The translations under genes and the position numbers were made by a program. DNA of 64,000 bases from a virus. Shown here piece after piece: positions 59,046-64,000 of this stretch. The stretch's first letter is position 1. Each line of letters opens with the position of its first letter. The notes beneath the pieces were generated by a model, which saw nothing but the letters and a program-made list of their open reading frames with translations, did not search any database and was not told where the DNA came from. The stretch covers positions 21,487 through 85,486 of IMG/VR virus record IMGVR_UViG_3300031963_000063; one strand, written 5' to 3'.

Positions 59046-59060
59046 CTCCACCACTTGGTT

Positions 59061-59288
59061 TTAAGAAACCAAGAAAAGTTGGGTTAACTTTGATATCTCG
59101 GTAATACCAAAGAATGCTATTAGAAATAGCACGTCCCAAAGTTTGAGTTTGATAGCAAAAGGAATGCCGAATAGTCCTCCAACAAACTTTATTATCAAAC
59201 CACTTTTAAAATCTCCCCACAACATAACTTGATAACCAAGTAAAAGGAGGAAGTTCCCAAGATACCTCAGGACACTTGTTTTAGACAT
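59061..59288 (-). CDS. Small two- to three-span membrane protein (75 aa)
   Basis: Starts MSKTSVLRYLGNFLLLLGYQ and has hydrophobic segments at about 9-24, 30-45 and 51-66. A conserved-looking type of small cyanophage membrane protein with unknown role. An 8-bp perfect inverted repeat (59054-59073, CTTGGTTT...AAACCAAG) covers its stop codon. Confidence 0.6.
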   Translation of the reverse strand: MSKTSVLRYLGNFLLLLGYQVMLWGDFKSGLIIKFVGGLFGIPFAIKLKLWDVLFLIAFFGITEISKLTQLFLVS

Positions 59289-59314
59289 AAGGGGTTTGCT
59301 CCCGACCAGGGTTT

Positions 59315-59587
59315 TTAAAGACTCTCCATGTCTTCAAAATCATCATCTTTTACATAACAAGGAACTCGATCTGGATCTAACCAACAAGTATAATCAAAGT
59401 CTTCCATAGCAGTCATTAATTGCATCTCATTATCACAGAGATACATATCACGATACCTACCAGTATAGGAATCTACTTTTTGAATACGACAATCGGGTTT
59501 GCCGTTGATTTCTAAAGTACCAACCTGAACATAACGATAGGGAAAACGTTCCATAAGAACGGTTGGTTTTCTTACAACTTTCATCAT
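59315..59587 (-). CDS. Small acidic protein (90 aa)
   Basis: ATG 59587 overlaps the previous stop (a second ATG follows at once). Contains YRYVQVGTLEINGKPDCRIQ and a Cys/Asp-rich end (CWLDPDRVPCYVKDDDFEDM). Compact beta-rich pattern; no family recognised. Confidence 0.6.
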   Translation of the reverse strand: MMKVVRKPTVLMERFPYRYVQVGTLEINGKPDCRIQKVDSYTGRYRDMYLCDNEMQLMTAMEDFDYTCWLDPDRVPCYVKDDDFEDMESL

Positions 59588-59796
59588 ACTTCGACTGCTT
59601 CAAGATCACTGGCGACATACTCCATAAGCATTTCGTAGTCGTCAAGGGGGTCACCAGAAAATACTACTCCTTCGTTTTCGTAGAAACGACGGACCTTTTT
59701 ATAAAGTTTCGGATTCTTTACATCAAGGTAGATTTCCCCGTTAGCAGCAGATTGAAGAGTGCTAACATCTTTTTTGAACTTTTGAATCAGAGACAT
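59584..59796 (-). CDS. Small protein (70 aa)
   Basis: Start chosen at ATG 59796 (MSLIQKFKKDVSTL), about 25 bases after the exact consensus promoter at 59847-59819. Contains IYLDVKNPKLYKKVRRFYEN and an acidic helical end (DDYEMLMEYVASDLEAVEV). Likely early expressed, function unknown. Confidence 0.65.
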   Translation of the reverse strand: MSLIQKFKKDVSTLQSAANGEIYLDVKNPKLYKKVRRFYENEGVVFSGDPLDDYEMLMEYVASDLEAVEV

Positions 59797-59818
59797 TGTT
59801 TTGAGTGTTGACCTATGT

Positions 59819-59847
59819 ATTATAAGGTGTTGAGACTTTTGTGTCAA
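59819..59847 (-). promoter_or_regulatory. Perfect consensus sigma-70 promoter
   Basis: TTGACA (59847-59842), 17 bases, TATAAT (59824-59819). A TGCCAGT...ACTGGCA hairpin lies between this promoter and the tRNA-Pro gene. Confidence 0.85.
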
Positions 59848-59871
59848 GTGTGCCAGTGAAGTAACTGGCAA

Positions 59872-59945
59872 TCGGAATGATAGGATTCGAACCTACGGCA
59901 TCCGCCTCCCAAAGACGGCGCTCTACCAAACTGAGCTACATTCCG
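59872..59945 (-). tRNA. tRNA-Pro(UGG)
   Basis: Complete cloverleaf on the minus strand: acceptor CGGAATG/CATTCCG, D arm GCTC...GAGC, anticodon stem CCGTC/GGCGG with loop TTTGGGA (anticodon TGG), T arm GTAGG-TTCGAAT-CCTAT. Discriminator A; CCA not encoded. Reads CCA, a codon favoured in AT-rich phage genes. Directly downstream of an exact promoter. Confidence 0.97.
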
Positions 59946-59958
59946 TTGGTGTACGAAT

Positions 59959-59987
59959 ATTATACTACTTCTTGTGTCCCCTGTCAA
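59959..59987 (-). promoter_or_regulatory. Perfect consensus sigma-70 promoter for tRNA-Pro
   Basis: TTGACA (59987-59982), 17 bases, TATAAT (59964-59959). The -35 lies within the last codons of the 50-residue gene and the -10 starts right after its stop. Confidence 0.85.
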
Positions 59988-60117
59988 ATGGTGCCCAGTG
60001 TTGCCAGTTGTATTTATGAATTGCCCAGATACCCATAATAGGTACTACAATCAAAGCATAACTCATAATACCAAGAGTAACAGGATTTTCTAATACCCAT
60101 CTAGAAAAATGCCCCAT
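59965..60117 (-). CDS. Small single-span membrane protein (50 aa)
   Basis: MGHFSRWVLENPVTLGIMSY, hydrophobic segment through PIMGIWAI, then HKYNWQHWAPFDRGHKK. Its ATG overlaps the previous stop (TGATG). The coding end carries the tRNA promoter. Function unknown. Confidence 0.65.
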   Translation of the reverse strand: MGHFSRWVLENPVTLGIMSYALIVVPIMGIWAIHKYNWQHWAPFDRGHKK

Positions 60118-60338
60118 CAGTATCCTCTCCAAGTTTTAAACTCATAGTAAAAATATTGATCAAGAATTGTATTATCCAATGGTGCATTTTCTTTTCGATA
60201 TGCCCATTCGACACAGAAGTCTACAATTTTGTGATCGTGTAATGAACTATGTCCCCACATTCTTACAAATGCAGAGGCAGCAAAATGATACCTCTGTTTA
60301 GTGTGCGGTTCCATTTCCCTTATAATCTTTGGAGTCAT
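60117..60338 (-). CDS. Small soluble protein (73 aa)
   Basis: Start chosen at ATG 60338 (MTPKIIREMEPHTKQRYHFA), with GAAGGA before it and ATGA overlap with the 49-residue frame. Aromatic-rich (WAYRKEN; YFYYEFKTWRGY) with several His. No family recognised. Confidence 0.6.
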   Translation of the reverse strand: MTPKIIREMEPHTKQRYHFAASAFVRMWGHSSLHDHKIVDFCVEWAYRKENAPLDNTILDQYFYYEFKTWRGY

Positions 60339-60417
60339 AATATCCTTCTTTTGTCCCGAAGTAAAGTGTTGATAAAACGAAAGGGATTGCGACGAAAGAT
60401 AATGCGATACCAAGCAT
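60298..60417 (-). CDS. Small membrane protein in an overlapping frame (39 aa)
   Basis: MLGIALSFVAIPFVLSTLYF then GTKEGYYDSKDYKGNGTAH. A convincing single-span membrane protein with a polar tail, of the kind seen near electron-transport genes in cyanophages. It overlaps the 49-residue frame by 80 bases in another phase and the 73-residue gene by 41. GAGAAA precedes its ATG. Confidence 0.55.
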   Translation of the reverse strand: MLGIALSFVAIPFVLSTLYFGTKEGYYDSKDYKGNGTAH

Positions 60418-60484
60418 AATAGTTTTTCTCGAATGTTTGTTCTGATAATGCTATGAGAGCAATGAGTCTTTGAGTATCATTCAT
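60335..60484 (-). CDS. Small basic ORF (49 aa) coupled at both ends
   Basis: ATG overlaps the terminal oxidase stop (ATGA) and its own TGA overlaps the next ATG (ATGA). Product MNDTQRLIALIALSEQTFEK then an Arg-rich end. The overlaps argue for translation, but most of it is shared with the better-looking 39-residue membrane protein in another frame. Confidence 0.4.
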   Translation of the reverse strand: MNDTQRLIALIALSEQTFEKNYYAWYRIIFRRNPFRFINTLLRDKRRIL

Positions 60485-60981
60485 ACCATCTCCATTGCTC
60501 TTGTAAGTTCAATATAATGATTCATTTCATCCACTGCGATCTCTCCGATCTTTGTATCCTCTGGATGATCCCAGAAGTAGTCTAGATAGGTCTCTGTAGC
60601 ATGAAACTCAATGCCAGCATTCAGGTGATAAGCAGAAACGGGAGCATTAAAATAATAACCCACCAGAATCCAATAATAGATGAGAACCAAATGATAAGCG
60701 AAAAAGCGATCAACCCAGCGATCTGCTCCACCACGATACTCCATTTCGATGAGGTGTTCGGTTTCATTGATTGTTTGTGCGAAGTGCTCTTTCATCAAAT
60801 AATAGTGTGATAAATCTCGGAGACCTAATGACTCTTTGAGATGTAACACACTGACGAAAGCAAAGTATGGTGCTCTAGCGATTGTTTCTAGAACCCAAAA
60901 TCTTTCAATAGGTAAGTCACGGTATAAAAAGTCAATGATTGCTACCGTGACTGATAGAAATAAATCATTGAGTTTTTTCAT
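60481..60981 (-). CDS. ptox: Plastoquinol terminal oxidase (PTOX/alternative oxidase)
   Basis: 166 residues. The diiron ligands appear in order: LETIAR (31-36), NETEHLIEMEYRGG (72-85), EFHATETY (125-132) and DEMNHY (151-156), with a hydrophobic helix between (LVLIYYWILVGYYF). Oxidises plastoquinol with O2, relieving over-reduction when carbon fixation is shut down during infection. Coupled to the 55-residue gene before it (ATGA). Confidence 0.93.
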   Translation of the reverse strand: MKKLNDLFLSVTVAIIDFLYRDLPIERFWVLETIARAPYFAFVSVLHLKESLGLRDLSHYYLMKEHFAQTINETEHLIEMEYRGGADRWVDRFFAYHLVLIYYWILVGYYFNAPVSAYHLNAGIEFHATETYLDYFWDHPEDTKIGEIAVDEMNHYIELTRAMEMV

Positions 60982-61145
60982 GCAAATACTCCTGGAACGT
61001 AGTCTATTCTTTCACGAATCTCATCCAGAATAACTCCATACTCTCTAAACCTTCTGTCTCCTGCGATGAAACGTCTCTGTCTCATCCAAATAGCATCTGC
61101 TAAAAGTTGCAGTTCATAGTCTGAAAAATCTTTAAATCGTTCCAT
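60978..61145 (-). CDS. Small basic helical protein (55 aa)
   Basis: MERFKDFSDYELQLLADAIW then an Arg-rich helix (RQRRFIAGDRRFRE) and DEIRERIDYVPGVFA. Stop overlaps the oxidase start. Function unknown. Confidence 0.6.
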   Translation of the reverse strand: MERFKDFSDYELQLLADAIWMRQRRFIAGDRRFREYGVILDEIRERIDYVPGVFA

Positions 61146-61153
61146 ATAATCTC

Positions 61154-61396
61154 CTATGTTGGTAATACTGGTGTCGAACCTGCTGATGATACTAGTGGTG
61201 ACTTCAGTATTTCGTATTTTAAATAAACAACAGTATCAACCATCCACCAAAATGCAATAGTACATAAAAAGATAGTTAAAACTGTCGTAGCAATACTAAA
61301 AGCAATGTGTGTTTTATCTTTTTTGATATGAGTAATTACAGCAATTGCCATAATTAAAACAAGAATCTCATATGTAATAAAGTTGTAATAAGTCAT
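61154..61396 (-). CDS. Two-span membrane protein (80 aa)
   Basis: Hydrophobic segments at about 9-24 (EILVLIMAIAVITHI) and 32-55 (AFSIATTVLTIFLCTIAFWW), connected by a basic loop (KKDKT). Cytoplasm-facing loop predicted by charge. ATG overlaps the previous stop. No family recognised. Confidence 0.6.
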   Translation of the reverse strand: MTYYNFITYEILVLIMAIAVITHIKKDKTHIAFSIATTVLTIFLCTIAFWWMVDTVVYLKYEILKSPLVSSAGSTPVLPT

Positions 61397-61485
61397 TGTG
61401 GATATGCGTTATTAAGTCCCCATACAATGAAGCATATAATCGCACCAAAAACAGTTAGTGTGCTAAAAACTAAATTACTGTTCAT
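61393..61485 (-). CDS. Tiny membrane peptide (30 aa)
   Basis: MNSNLVFSTLTVFGAIICFI then VWGLNNAYPQ. One transmembrane helix. Excellent GGAGGAG site before ATG 61485, and both ends overlap neighbours. Confidence 0.6.
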   Translation of the reverse strand: MNSNLVFSTLTVFGAIICFIVWGLNNAYPQ

Positions 61486-61601
61486 TAAAAATCTCCTCCA
61501 TCTTTACGTCCGTACATATAACCTATGACAATTCCAGATAAAAATACAACAAAAATTAAAAGTTGCTTAGTTAGAAAATCAATAAGTTCCTGCCACTCCA
61601 T
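61485..61601 (-). CDS. Tiny membrane protein (38 aa)
   Basis: MEWQELIDFLTKQLLIFVVF then LSGIVIGYMYGRKDGGDF. Single span followed by a basic tail. Stop shares a base with the next ATG (TAATG). Confidence 0.6.
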   Translation of the reverse strand: MEWQELIDFLTKQLLIFVVFLSGIVIGYMYGRKDGGDF

Positions 61602-61707
61602 AATCATCGTCTTCGTAAGTAGATGGTTCTTCGAAGAGTTCATCCATTTTTTGTTGTAGAACTCTTTCCTGTAGTTCGTGCAAATCTTCTTCCGTTAAAA
61701 CTATCAT
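61579..61707 (-). CDS. Small acidic protein (42 aa)
   Basis: MIVLTEEDLHELQERVLQQK then MDELFEEPSTYEDDDYG and a short end. Soluble, acidic and helical. Overlaps both neighbours (ATGA at its start). Confidence 0.55.
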   Translation of the reverse strand: MIVLTEEDLHELQERVLQQKMDELFEEPSTYEDDDYGVAGTY

Positions 61708-61883
61708 TTGTCCTTTAATAGTTCCTCTACTCTTTTACGCATATTGGTGCTATCTTGTTTGAGATAATCTCTCAAAGAATATCCACAATGACCACGCATA
61801 ATACAAGTGCCTTGATAAAACATCGTGGCAGCAAAAACCAATAGAAAAGCAATACCTATTATTTCAGGGTAATGTTGAGCCAT
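61704..61883 (-). CDS. Small membrane protein (59 aa)
   Basis: MAQHYPEIIGIAFLLVFAAT begins one span; then CIMRGHCGYSLRDYLKQD (two Cys) and a basic helical end. Possibly redox-active or metal-binding, but no family is recognised. Overlaps the next start (ATGA) and the 68-residue gene by 25 bases. Confidence 0.6.
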   Translation of the reverse strand: MAQHYPEIIGIAFLLVFAATMFYQGTCIMRGHCGYSLRDYLKQDSTNMRKRVEELLKDK

Positions 61884-62065
61884 GGTAGTACTGGTGGAAT
61901 AACACCTATCAACCTTAGAAGTCCTTCAGCAAATAAAGCAAGAACCACCCAACCAACACACATAGAAATAATGGAAGCATTCCGATTGTGCTGTCGTATA
62001 GCAGCATCGATCATCTCCTTTACTTCCGTGCGGGTTAAATAATCGTCGTCAAAAGGCTCCATCAT
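61859..62065 (-). CDS. Small membrane protein (68 aa)
   Basis: Cytoplasmic acidic start (MMEPFDDDYLTRTEVKEM), then one long hydrophobic segment (MCVGWVVLALFAEGLLRLIG). Starts at either of two adjacent ATG codons; the first overlaps the previous stop. Confidence 0.6.
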   Translation of the reverse strand: MMEPFDDDYLTRTEVKEMIDAAIRQHNRNASIISMCVGWVVLALFAEGLLRLIGVIPPVLPWLNITLK

Positions 62066-62211
62066 TTCTCATCTCCAAGAAACTTTGCAAGAGGATCTCT
62101 CCTGTGTTTTACTATTTCAACTGCTCTCTTGTAGAACATATTGTCTGTGTTCCCAGAGGCTTCAAATGTTGCCTTGATCTTCACCCAATTATCGTAGGTG
62201 TGCTGATCCAT
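62062..62211 (-). CDS. Small soluble protein (49 aa)
   Basis: MDQHTYDNWVKIKATFEASG then a basic helical part (YKRAVEIVKHRRDPLAKFLG). First gene of the tiny-gene run ending at 59965. A TTGACA box at 62265-62260 lies upstream, with a weak -10. Confidence 0.6.
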   Translation of the reverse strand: MDQHTYDNWVKIKATFEASGNTDNMFYKRAVEIVKHRRDPLAKFLGDEK

Positions 62212-62227
62212 AGGGTTAAAGTTGATT

Positions 62228-62265
62228 ACTACTAGTTATGCTAGTGAGTACTTTTACTTTGTCAA
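62228..62265 (-). promoter_or_regulatory. Candidate promoter of the tiny-gene run
   Basis: Exact TTGACA (62265-62260) but only a weak -10 (CATAAC after 19 bases). The ACTAG-TTATG-CTAGT inverted repeat (62230-62244) overlaps the -10 and could be an operator. Confidence 0.35.
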
Positions 62266-62324
62266 CTATGTGTTGGTTTCAAGAAAGTGATTAAGACAAT
62301 CTTAAATTTTGTCATATTTGTAAA

Positions 62325-62411
62325 CGGAAGGTGGGAGAGTCGAACTCCCAAGGGCTTTAACACCTCAACTGTTTTCAAGACAGGTACCGTCGCCAATCGG
62401 TTTGACCTTCC
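62325..62411 (-). tRNA. tRNA-Ser(UGA)
   Basis: Type II tRNA on the minus strand: acceptor GGAAGGT/ACCTTCC with discriminator G, anticodon loop CTTGAAA (anticodon TGA), long variable arm around GAGGTGTTAAAGCCCTT, T arm GGGAG-TTCGACT-CTCCC. CCA not encoded. One mismatch in the anticodon stem base pair 27-43. Confidence 0.95.
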
Positions 62412-62420
62412 AAAAAGTCC

Positions 62421-62678
62421 TCAACGGACTTCAAAATCTAAACGTTTTACTTTACGTTGTCTTCTTGCCTCTTGCCAGGCAATATCTTCAGTAGTAAGGA
62501 CACCAGACTTTGCTTTATTGTAATAGGAGTTTAACATAACAACAGATGATAAGTCAACTGCCGAAATCTTATCACCACGAATAGTTGCCATATTGGGGCA
62601 GCCGCACGTCACAGTTTTATTCTGATGCCCCTCTAATTCCTTGCCACAGGAACGGCATCTGATTCTTAAGTTTTCCAT
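62421..62678 (-). CDS. Zinc-ribbon protein (85 aa)
   Basis: MENLRIRCRSCGKELEGHQN and TCGCPNMATIRG give a four-Cys zinc ribbon at the N-terminus, followed by a helical region with a basic end (EARRQRKVKRLDFEVR). Probably binds nucleic acid or a protein partner. Common as a small cyanophage protein; function unknown. Confidence 0.65.
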   Translation of the reverse strand: MENLRIRCRSCGKELEGHQNKTVTCGCPNMATIRGDKISAVDLSSVVMLNSYYNKAKSGVLTTEDIAWQEARRQRKVKRLDFEVR

Positions 62679-62687
62679 TGTATTAAA

Positions 62688-63122
62688 TTACTCAGTAAAT
62701 GACCTTAACATCCAAATAAACTTTCCGTGTGCTTCATTTAAATCATCAAGAAGGTTAACTGTTCCTCTTGATCTTTGATTTTCTGCTTCTATTGAGGCAG
62801 AATCAAGTATAGTAACAATTTTTTTATGATCATCAAGCAAATCACGAATCATTTCCATTGAAGAAATATTTGTTTTTGCTTCAGAAACTTGAGAAACCTC
62901 TAGCACTCTTGAAAAAGAACTAATTGGTTTAACACCTAAAAATCTCATATGTTCTGATATACGATCAATCTCTTCTTGAACAGCAAGATACTGTTCACCA
63001 AACAAATCATGAATCTGTTTAAAGTCTTCACCAACAACATGCCAGTGATAAACCCACGTTTTCTGAAATAGTAAAAAGAGCGATGCTTGCGTATCACTCA
63101 GAAGTTTATATAAGGATTCCAT
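62688..63122 (-). CDS. Dps-like ferritin-fold protein
   Basis: 144 residues. YHWHVVGEDFKQIHDLFGEQ (25-44) with the His residues, and DRISEHMRFLG with Asp 53 and Glu 57, match the Dps ferroxidase signature (HWHVxG...H...D..E). Dps oligomers sequester iron and shield DNA from peroxide, consistent with the peroxiredoxin and oxidase genes. Slightly short for Dps (usually 150-170), lacking part of the N-terminal tail. Late-type box upstream. Confidence 0.82.
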   Translation of the reverse strand: MESLYKLLSDTQASLFLLFQKTWVYHWHVVGEDFKQIHDLFGEQYLAVQEEIDRISEHMRFLGVKPISSFSRVLEVSQVSEAKTNISSMEMIRDLLDDHKKIVTILDSASIEAENQRSRGTVNLLDDLNEAHGKFIWMLRSFTE

Positions 63123-63140
63123 TATACTTCTTTTTGAAAG

Positions 63141-63148
63141 TATTTATA
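63141..63148 (-). promoter_or_regulatory. Late-type promoter box for the Dps-like gene
   Basis: Exact TATAAATA on the minus strand, 18 bases before the ATG at 63122 and immediately after tRNA-Val. Confidence 0.6.
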
Positions 63149-63150
63149 AG

Positions 63151-63222
63151 TGGGTGATGACGGGATTGAACCGCCGACCGCCTCGGTGTAAACGAGATGC
63201 TCTACCGCTGAGCTAATCACCC
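63151..63222 (-). tRNA. tRNA-Val(UAC)
   Basis: Minus strand: acceptor GGGTGAT/ATCACCC, D arm GCTC...GAGC, anticodon stem TCTCG/CGAGG with loop TTTACAC (anticodon TAC), T arm GGCGG-TTCAATC-CCGTC, discriminator A. CCA not encoded. Confidence 0.96.
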
Positions 63223-63229
63223 AATAAAG

Positions 63230-63394
63230 TTAGAATCTTCCCATCATATATTCTACAGTGTTTGCTACATCATTCATAGCATCCCGTAGGTTTTCCCGTT
63301 GACCTGACTCTTGCCTGACTACAGGACGATGGTCATCTGTAAGAGTCCAACGCCACTGCTTCATATCAGCACAATACCACAAATTAATTTTCAT
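63230..63394 (-). CDS. Small protein (54 aa)
   Basis: MKINLWYCADMKQWRWTLTD with a beta-hairpin-like, Trp-rich start, then a helical end (RENLRDAMNDVANTVEYMMG). Overlaps the preceding gene by 11 bases. No family recognised. Confidence 0.6.
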   Translation of the reverse strand: MKINLWYCADMKQWRWTLTDDHRPVVRQESGQRENLRDAMNDVANTVEYMMGRF

Positions 63395-63542
63395 TCTTGA
63401 AATATTCTAGTTCAATCCACCGAAGAAGAGTGTTATAAGCATAGATTGATGCATCTGTGCAGTTGTCTTCTTTTAATCTATGGATATAAAATTCAAGTGC
63501 CTCAATGACCATTTGACGGTCTTGTTGGGAAATAAGAGACAT
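63384..63542 (-). CDS. Small helical protein (52 aa)
   Basis: MSLISQQDRQMVIEALEFYI then EDNCTDASIYAYNTLLRWIE. AGGAGG precedes the ATG. Directly follows the fused terminator-promoter at 63564-63599. Function unknown. Confidence 0.6.
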   Translation of the reverse strand: MSLISQQDRQMVIEALEFYIHRLKEDNCTDASIYAYNTLLRWIELEYFKNEN

Positions 63543-63563
63543 AAACCTCCTAACTTGTTATCT

Positions 63564-63599
63564 ATAATACACTAAAAAGGGGGGTCTTGTCAACCCCCC
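63564..63599 (-). promoter_or_regulatory. Fused terminator and promoter
   Basis: GGGGGG-TTGACAAGA-CCCCCC then TTTTT: a strong terminator whose loop contains an exact TTGACA (63593-63588). Eighteen bases later comes TATTAT (63569-63564). Ends the 46-residue gene and starts the 52-residue gene. Confidence 0.7.
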
Positions 63600-63609
63600 C
63601 CTCTATGTA

Positions 63610-63750
63610 TTAATCTTTTCTTTGTGGTTTATTACAAATATTACAATAATATGAAAAACCAGTTTTAAAGTGCTTTATGACTTGGAAGTGGTCTTTGTCC
63701 AAAGGTTTCTTTTCACCACATTTGGAGCATTCCCGATATTGGATATCCAT
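63610..63750 (-). CDS. Small zinc-finger protein (46 aa)
   Basis: MDIQYRECSKCGEKKPLDKD then HFQ and YYCNICNKPQRKD. Two CxxC pairs (8-11 and 36-39) form a zinc finger of the type seen at the start of phage recombination endonuclease VII-like and HNH proteins, here alone. Confidence 0.65.
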   Translation of the reverse strand: MDIQYRECSKCGEKKPLDKDHFQVIKHFKTGFSYYCNICNKPQRKD

Positions 63751-63774
63751 AAAGTTAAGAATAGGTTAATAAAA

Positions 63775-63792
63775 ATCCCCCTTGCGGGGGAT
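63775..63792 (-). terminator. Terminator after the porin gene
   Basis: ATCCCCC-GCAA-GGGGGAT followed by TTTTTA on the minus strand, 8 bases after the porin stop. GNRA-type loop. Confidence 0.9.
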
Positions 63793-63800
63793 AGGTATTA

Positions 63801-64000
63801 TCAGAATGTAAACTTGGTCTGGATTACGCCACCCCAGTTATCAGAGGCATTCTTGAGTCCCTGATTGTTGGTAACATAAAGCAGAGCAGGAGTCACGCTG
63901 ATGTTATCGCTAACTTTGTAACGATAGAAGATCTCAAGCATCTGAGCCTTCTCAGAGAGACCCTCAGCATTACCAGGTTGACCGAAAGCAACACCAGCGG
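63801..64000 (-). CDS. Cyanobacterial-type porin (C-terminal 65 residues)
   Basis: Runs off the right edge; stop at 63803-63801. The visible end (QMLEIFYRYKVSDNISVTPA, then NASDNWGGVIQTKFTF) matches the last strands of cyanobacterial OprB/SomA-like outer-membrane porins, with the terminal aromatic needed for barrel insertion. Codons (CTG, CTC, AAC, GAG, AAG) are GC-richer than the rest of the window, suggesting a host-derived gene. Porin genes occur in some cyanophages and might alter nutrient uptake of the infected cell. Confidence 0.75.
   Translation of the reverse strand, partial: AGVAFGQPGNAEGLSEKAQMLEIFYRYKVSDNISVTPALLYVTNNQGLKNASDNWGGVIQTKFTF

Noticed and set aside
59965-60117. CATAAATA at about 60012-60019 as a late promoter
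   Set aside because: It lies inside the 50-aa coding sequence, and the next element downstream is an early-type promoter with tRNA.
1-64000. Integrase, attachment site, lysogeny genes or insertion sequences
   Set aside because: None recognised; gene content is that of a lytic T4-like phage.

Overview
The window is a piece of a T4-like myovirus genome that infects marine picocyanobacteria (Synechococcus or Prochlorococcus). This rests on the T4 replication and late-transcription genes (gp32, gp59, gp33), the cyanophage photosynthesis genes (psbA, psbD, two hli, ferredoxin, plastoquinol terminal oxidase), PhoH, ThyX, glutaredoxin and very large modular fibre proteins. Essentially every supported gene is on the minus strand, so the window reads biologically from right to left. 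Genes are tightly packed, with many ATGA, TGATG or GTGA overlaps, and there is no gene-free stretch above 300 bases.

Layout from left to right. 1-4532: gp32 (start only), DUF1825 protein, gp59, a GIY-YIG homing endonuclease wedged between gp59 and gp33, RecB-like exonuclease, PhoH, a small conserved protein, ThyX and two tiny genes. 4598-7455: many very small genes, several missed by ordinary ORF calling. They include a stretch headed by an NtcA-type box and carrying sequence blocks like the glutamine riboswitch, split around two small ORFs. This region also holds glutaredoxin, a DUF6433 protein and a short promoter-terminator transcript. 7457-12151: five glycosyltransferase or methyltransferase genes. 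12198-43258: about 31 kb of fibre and adhesin genes. Three tandem glycine-rich proteins carry what look like seven seven-bladed Asp-box propellers in total, followed by S74-chaperone fibres and two giant repeat proteins of 2843 and 1868 residues. 43369-49256: the photosynthesis and redox block (HNH, small genes, psbD, HNH homing endonuclease, psbA, peroxiredoxin, hli, ferredoxin, hli). 49353-58865: a polysaccharide island with glycosyltransferases, methyltransferases, split HldE-type heptose kinase and adenylyltransferase, a HAD phosphatase, a cupin and a GDP-mannose 3,5-epimerase-like enzyme headed by a structured GC-rich leader. 58926-64000: a run of tiny membrane-protein genes around the terminal oxidase, three tRNAs (Pro-UGG, Ser-UGA, Val-UAC), a Dps-like protein and the end of a cyanobacterial-type porin.

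Regulation visible in sequence. Early-type promoters match host sigma-70 very closely; four are exact TTGACA-N17-TATAAT. Several sit inside or against intrinsic terminators so that the -35 box lies in the terminator loop. T4-late-type boxes (TATAAATA and first-base variants) precede fibre genes, psbA, two homing endonucleases and the Dps gene. The genes together suggest takeover of host DNA metabolism (gp32, gp59, exonuclease, ThyX), maintenance of photosynthetic electron flow and redox balance during infection (D1, D2, Hli, ferredoxin, oxidase, peroxiredoxin, Dps), and heavy investment in surface glycans and host recognition. Functional assignments come from motif recognition by eye; no database search was run.
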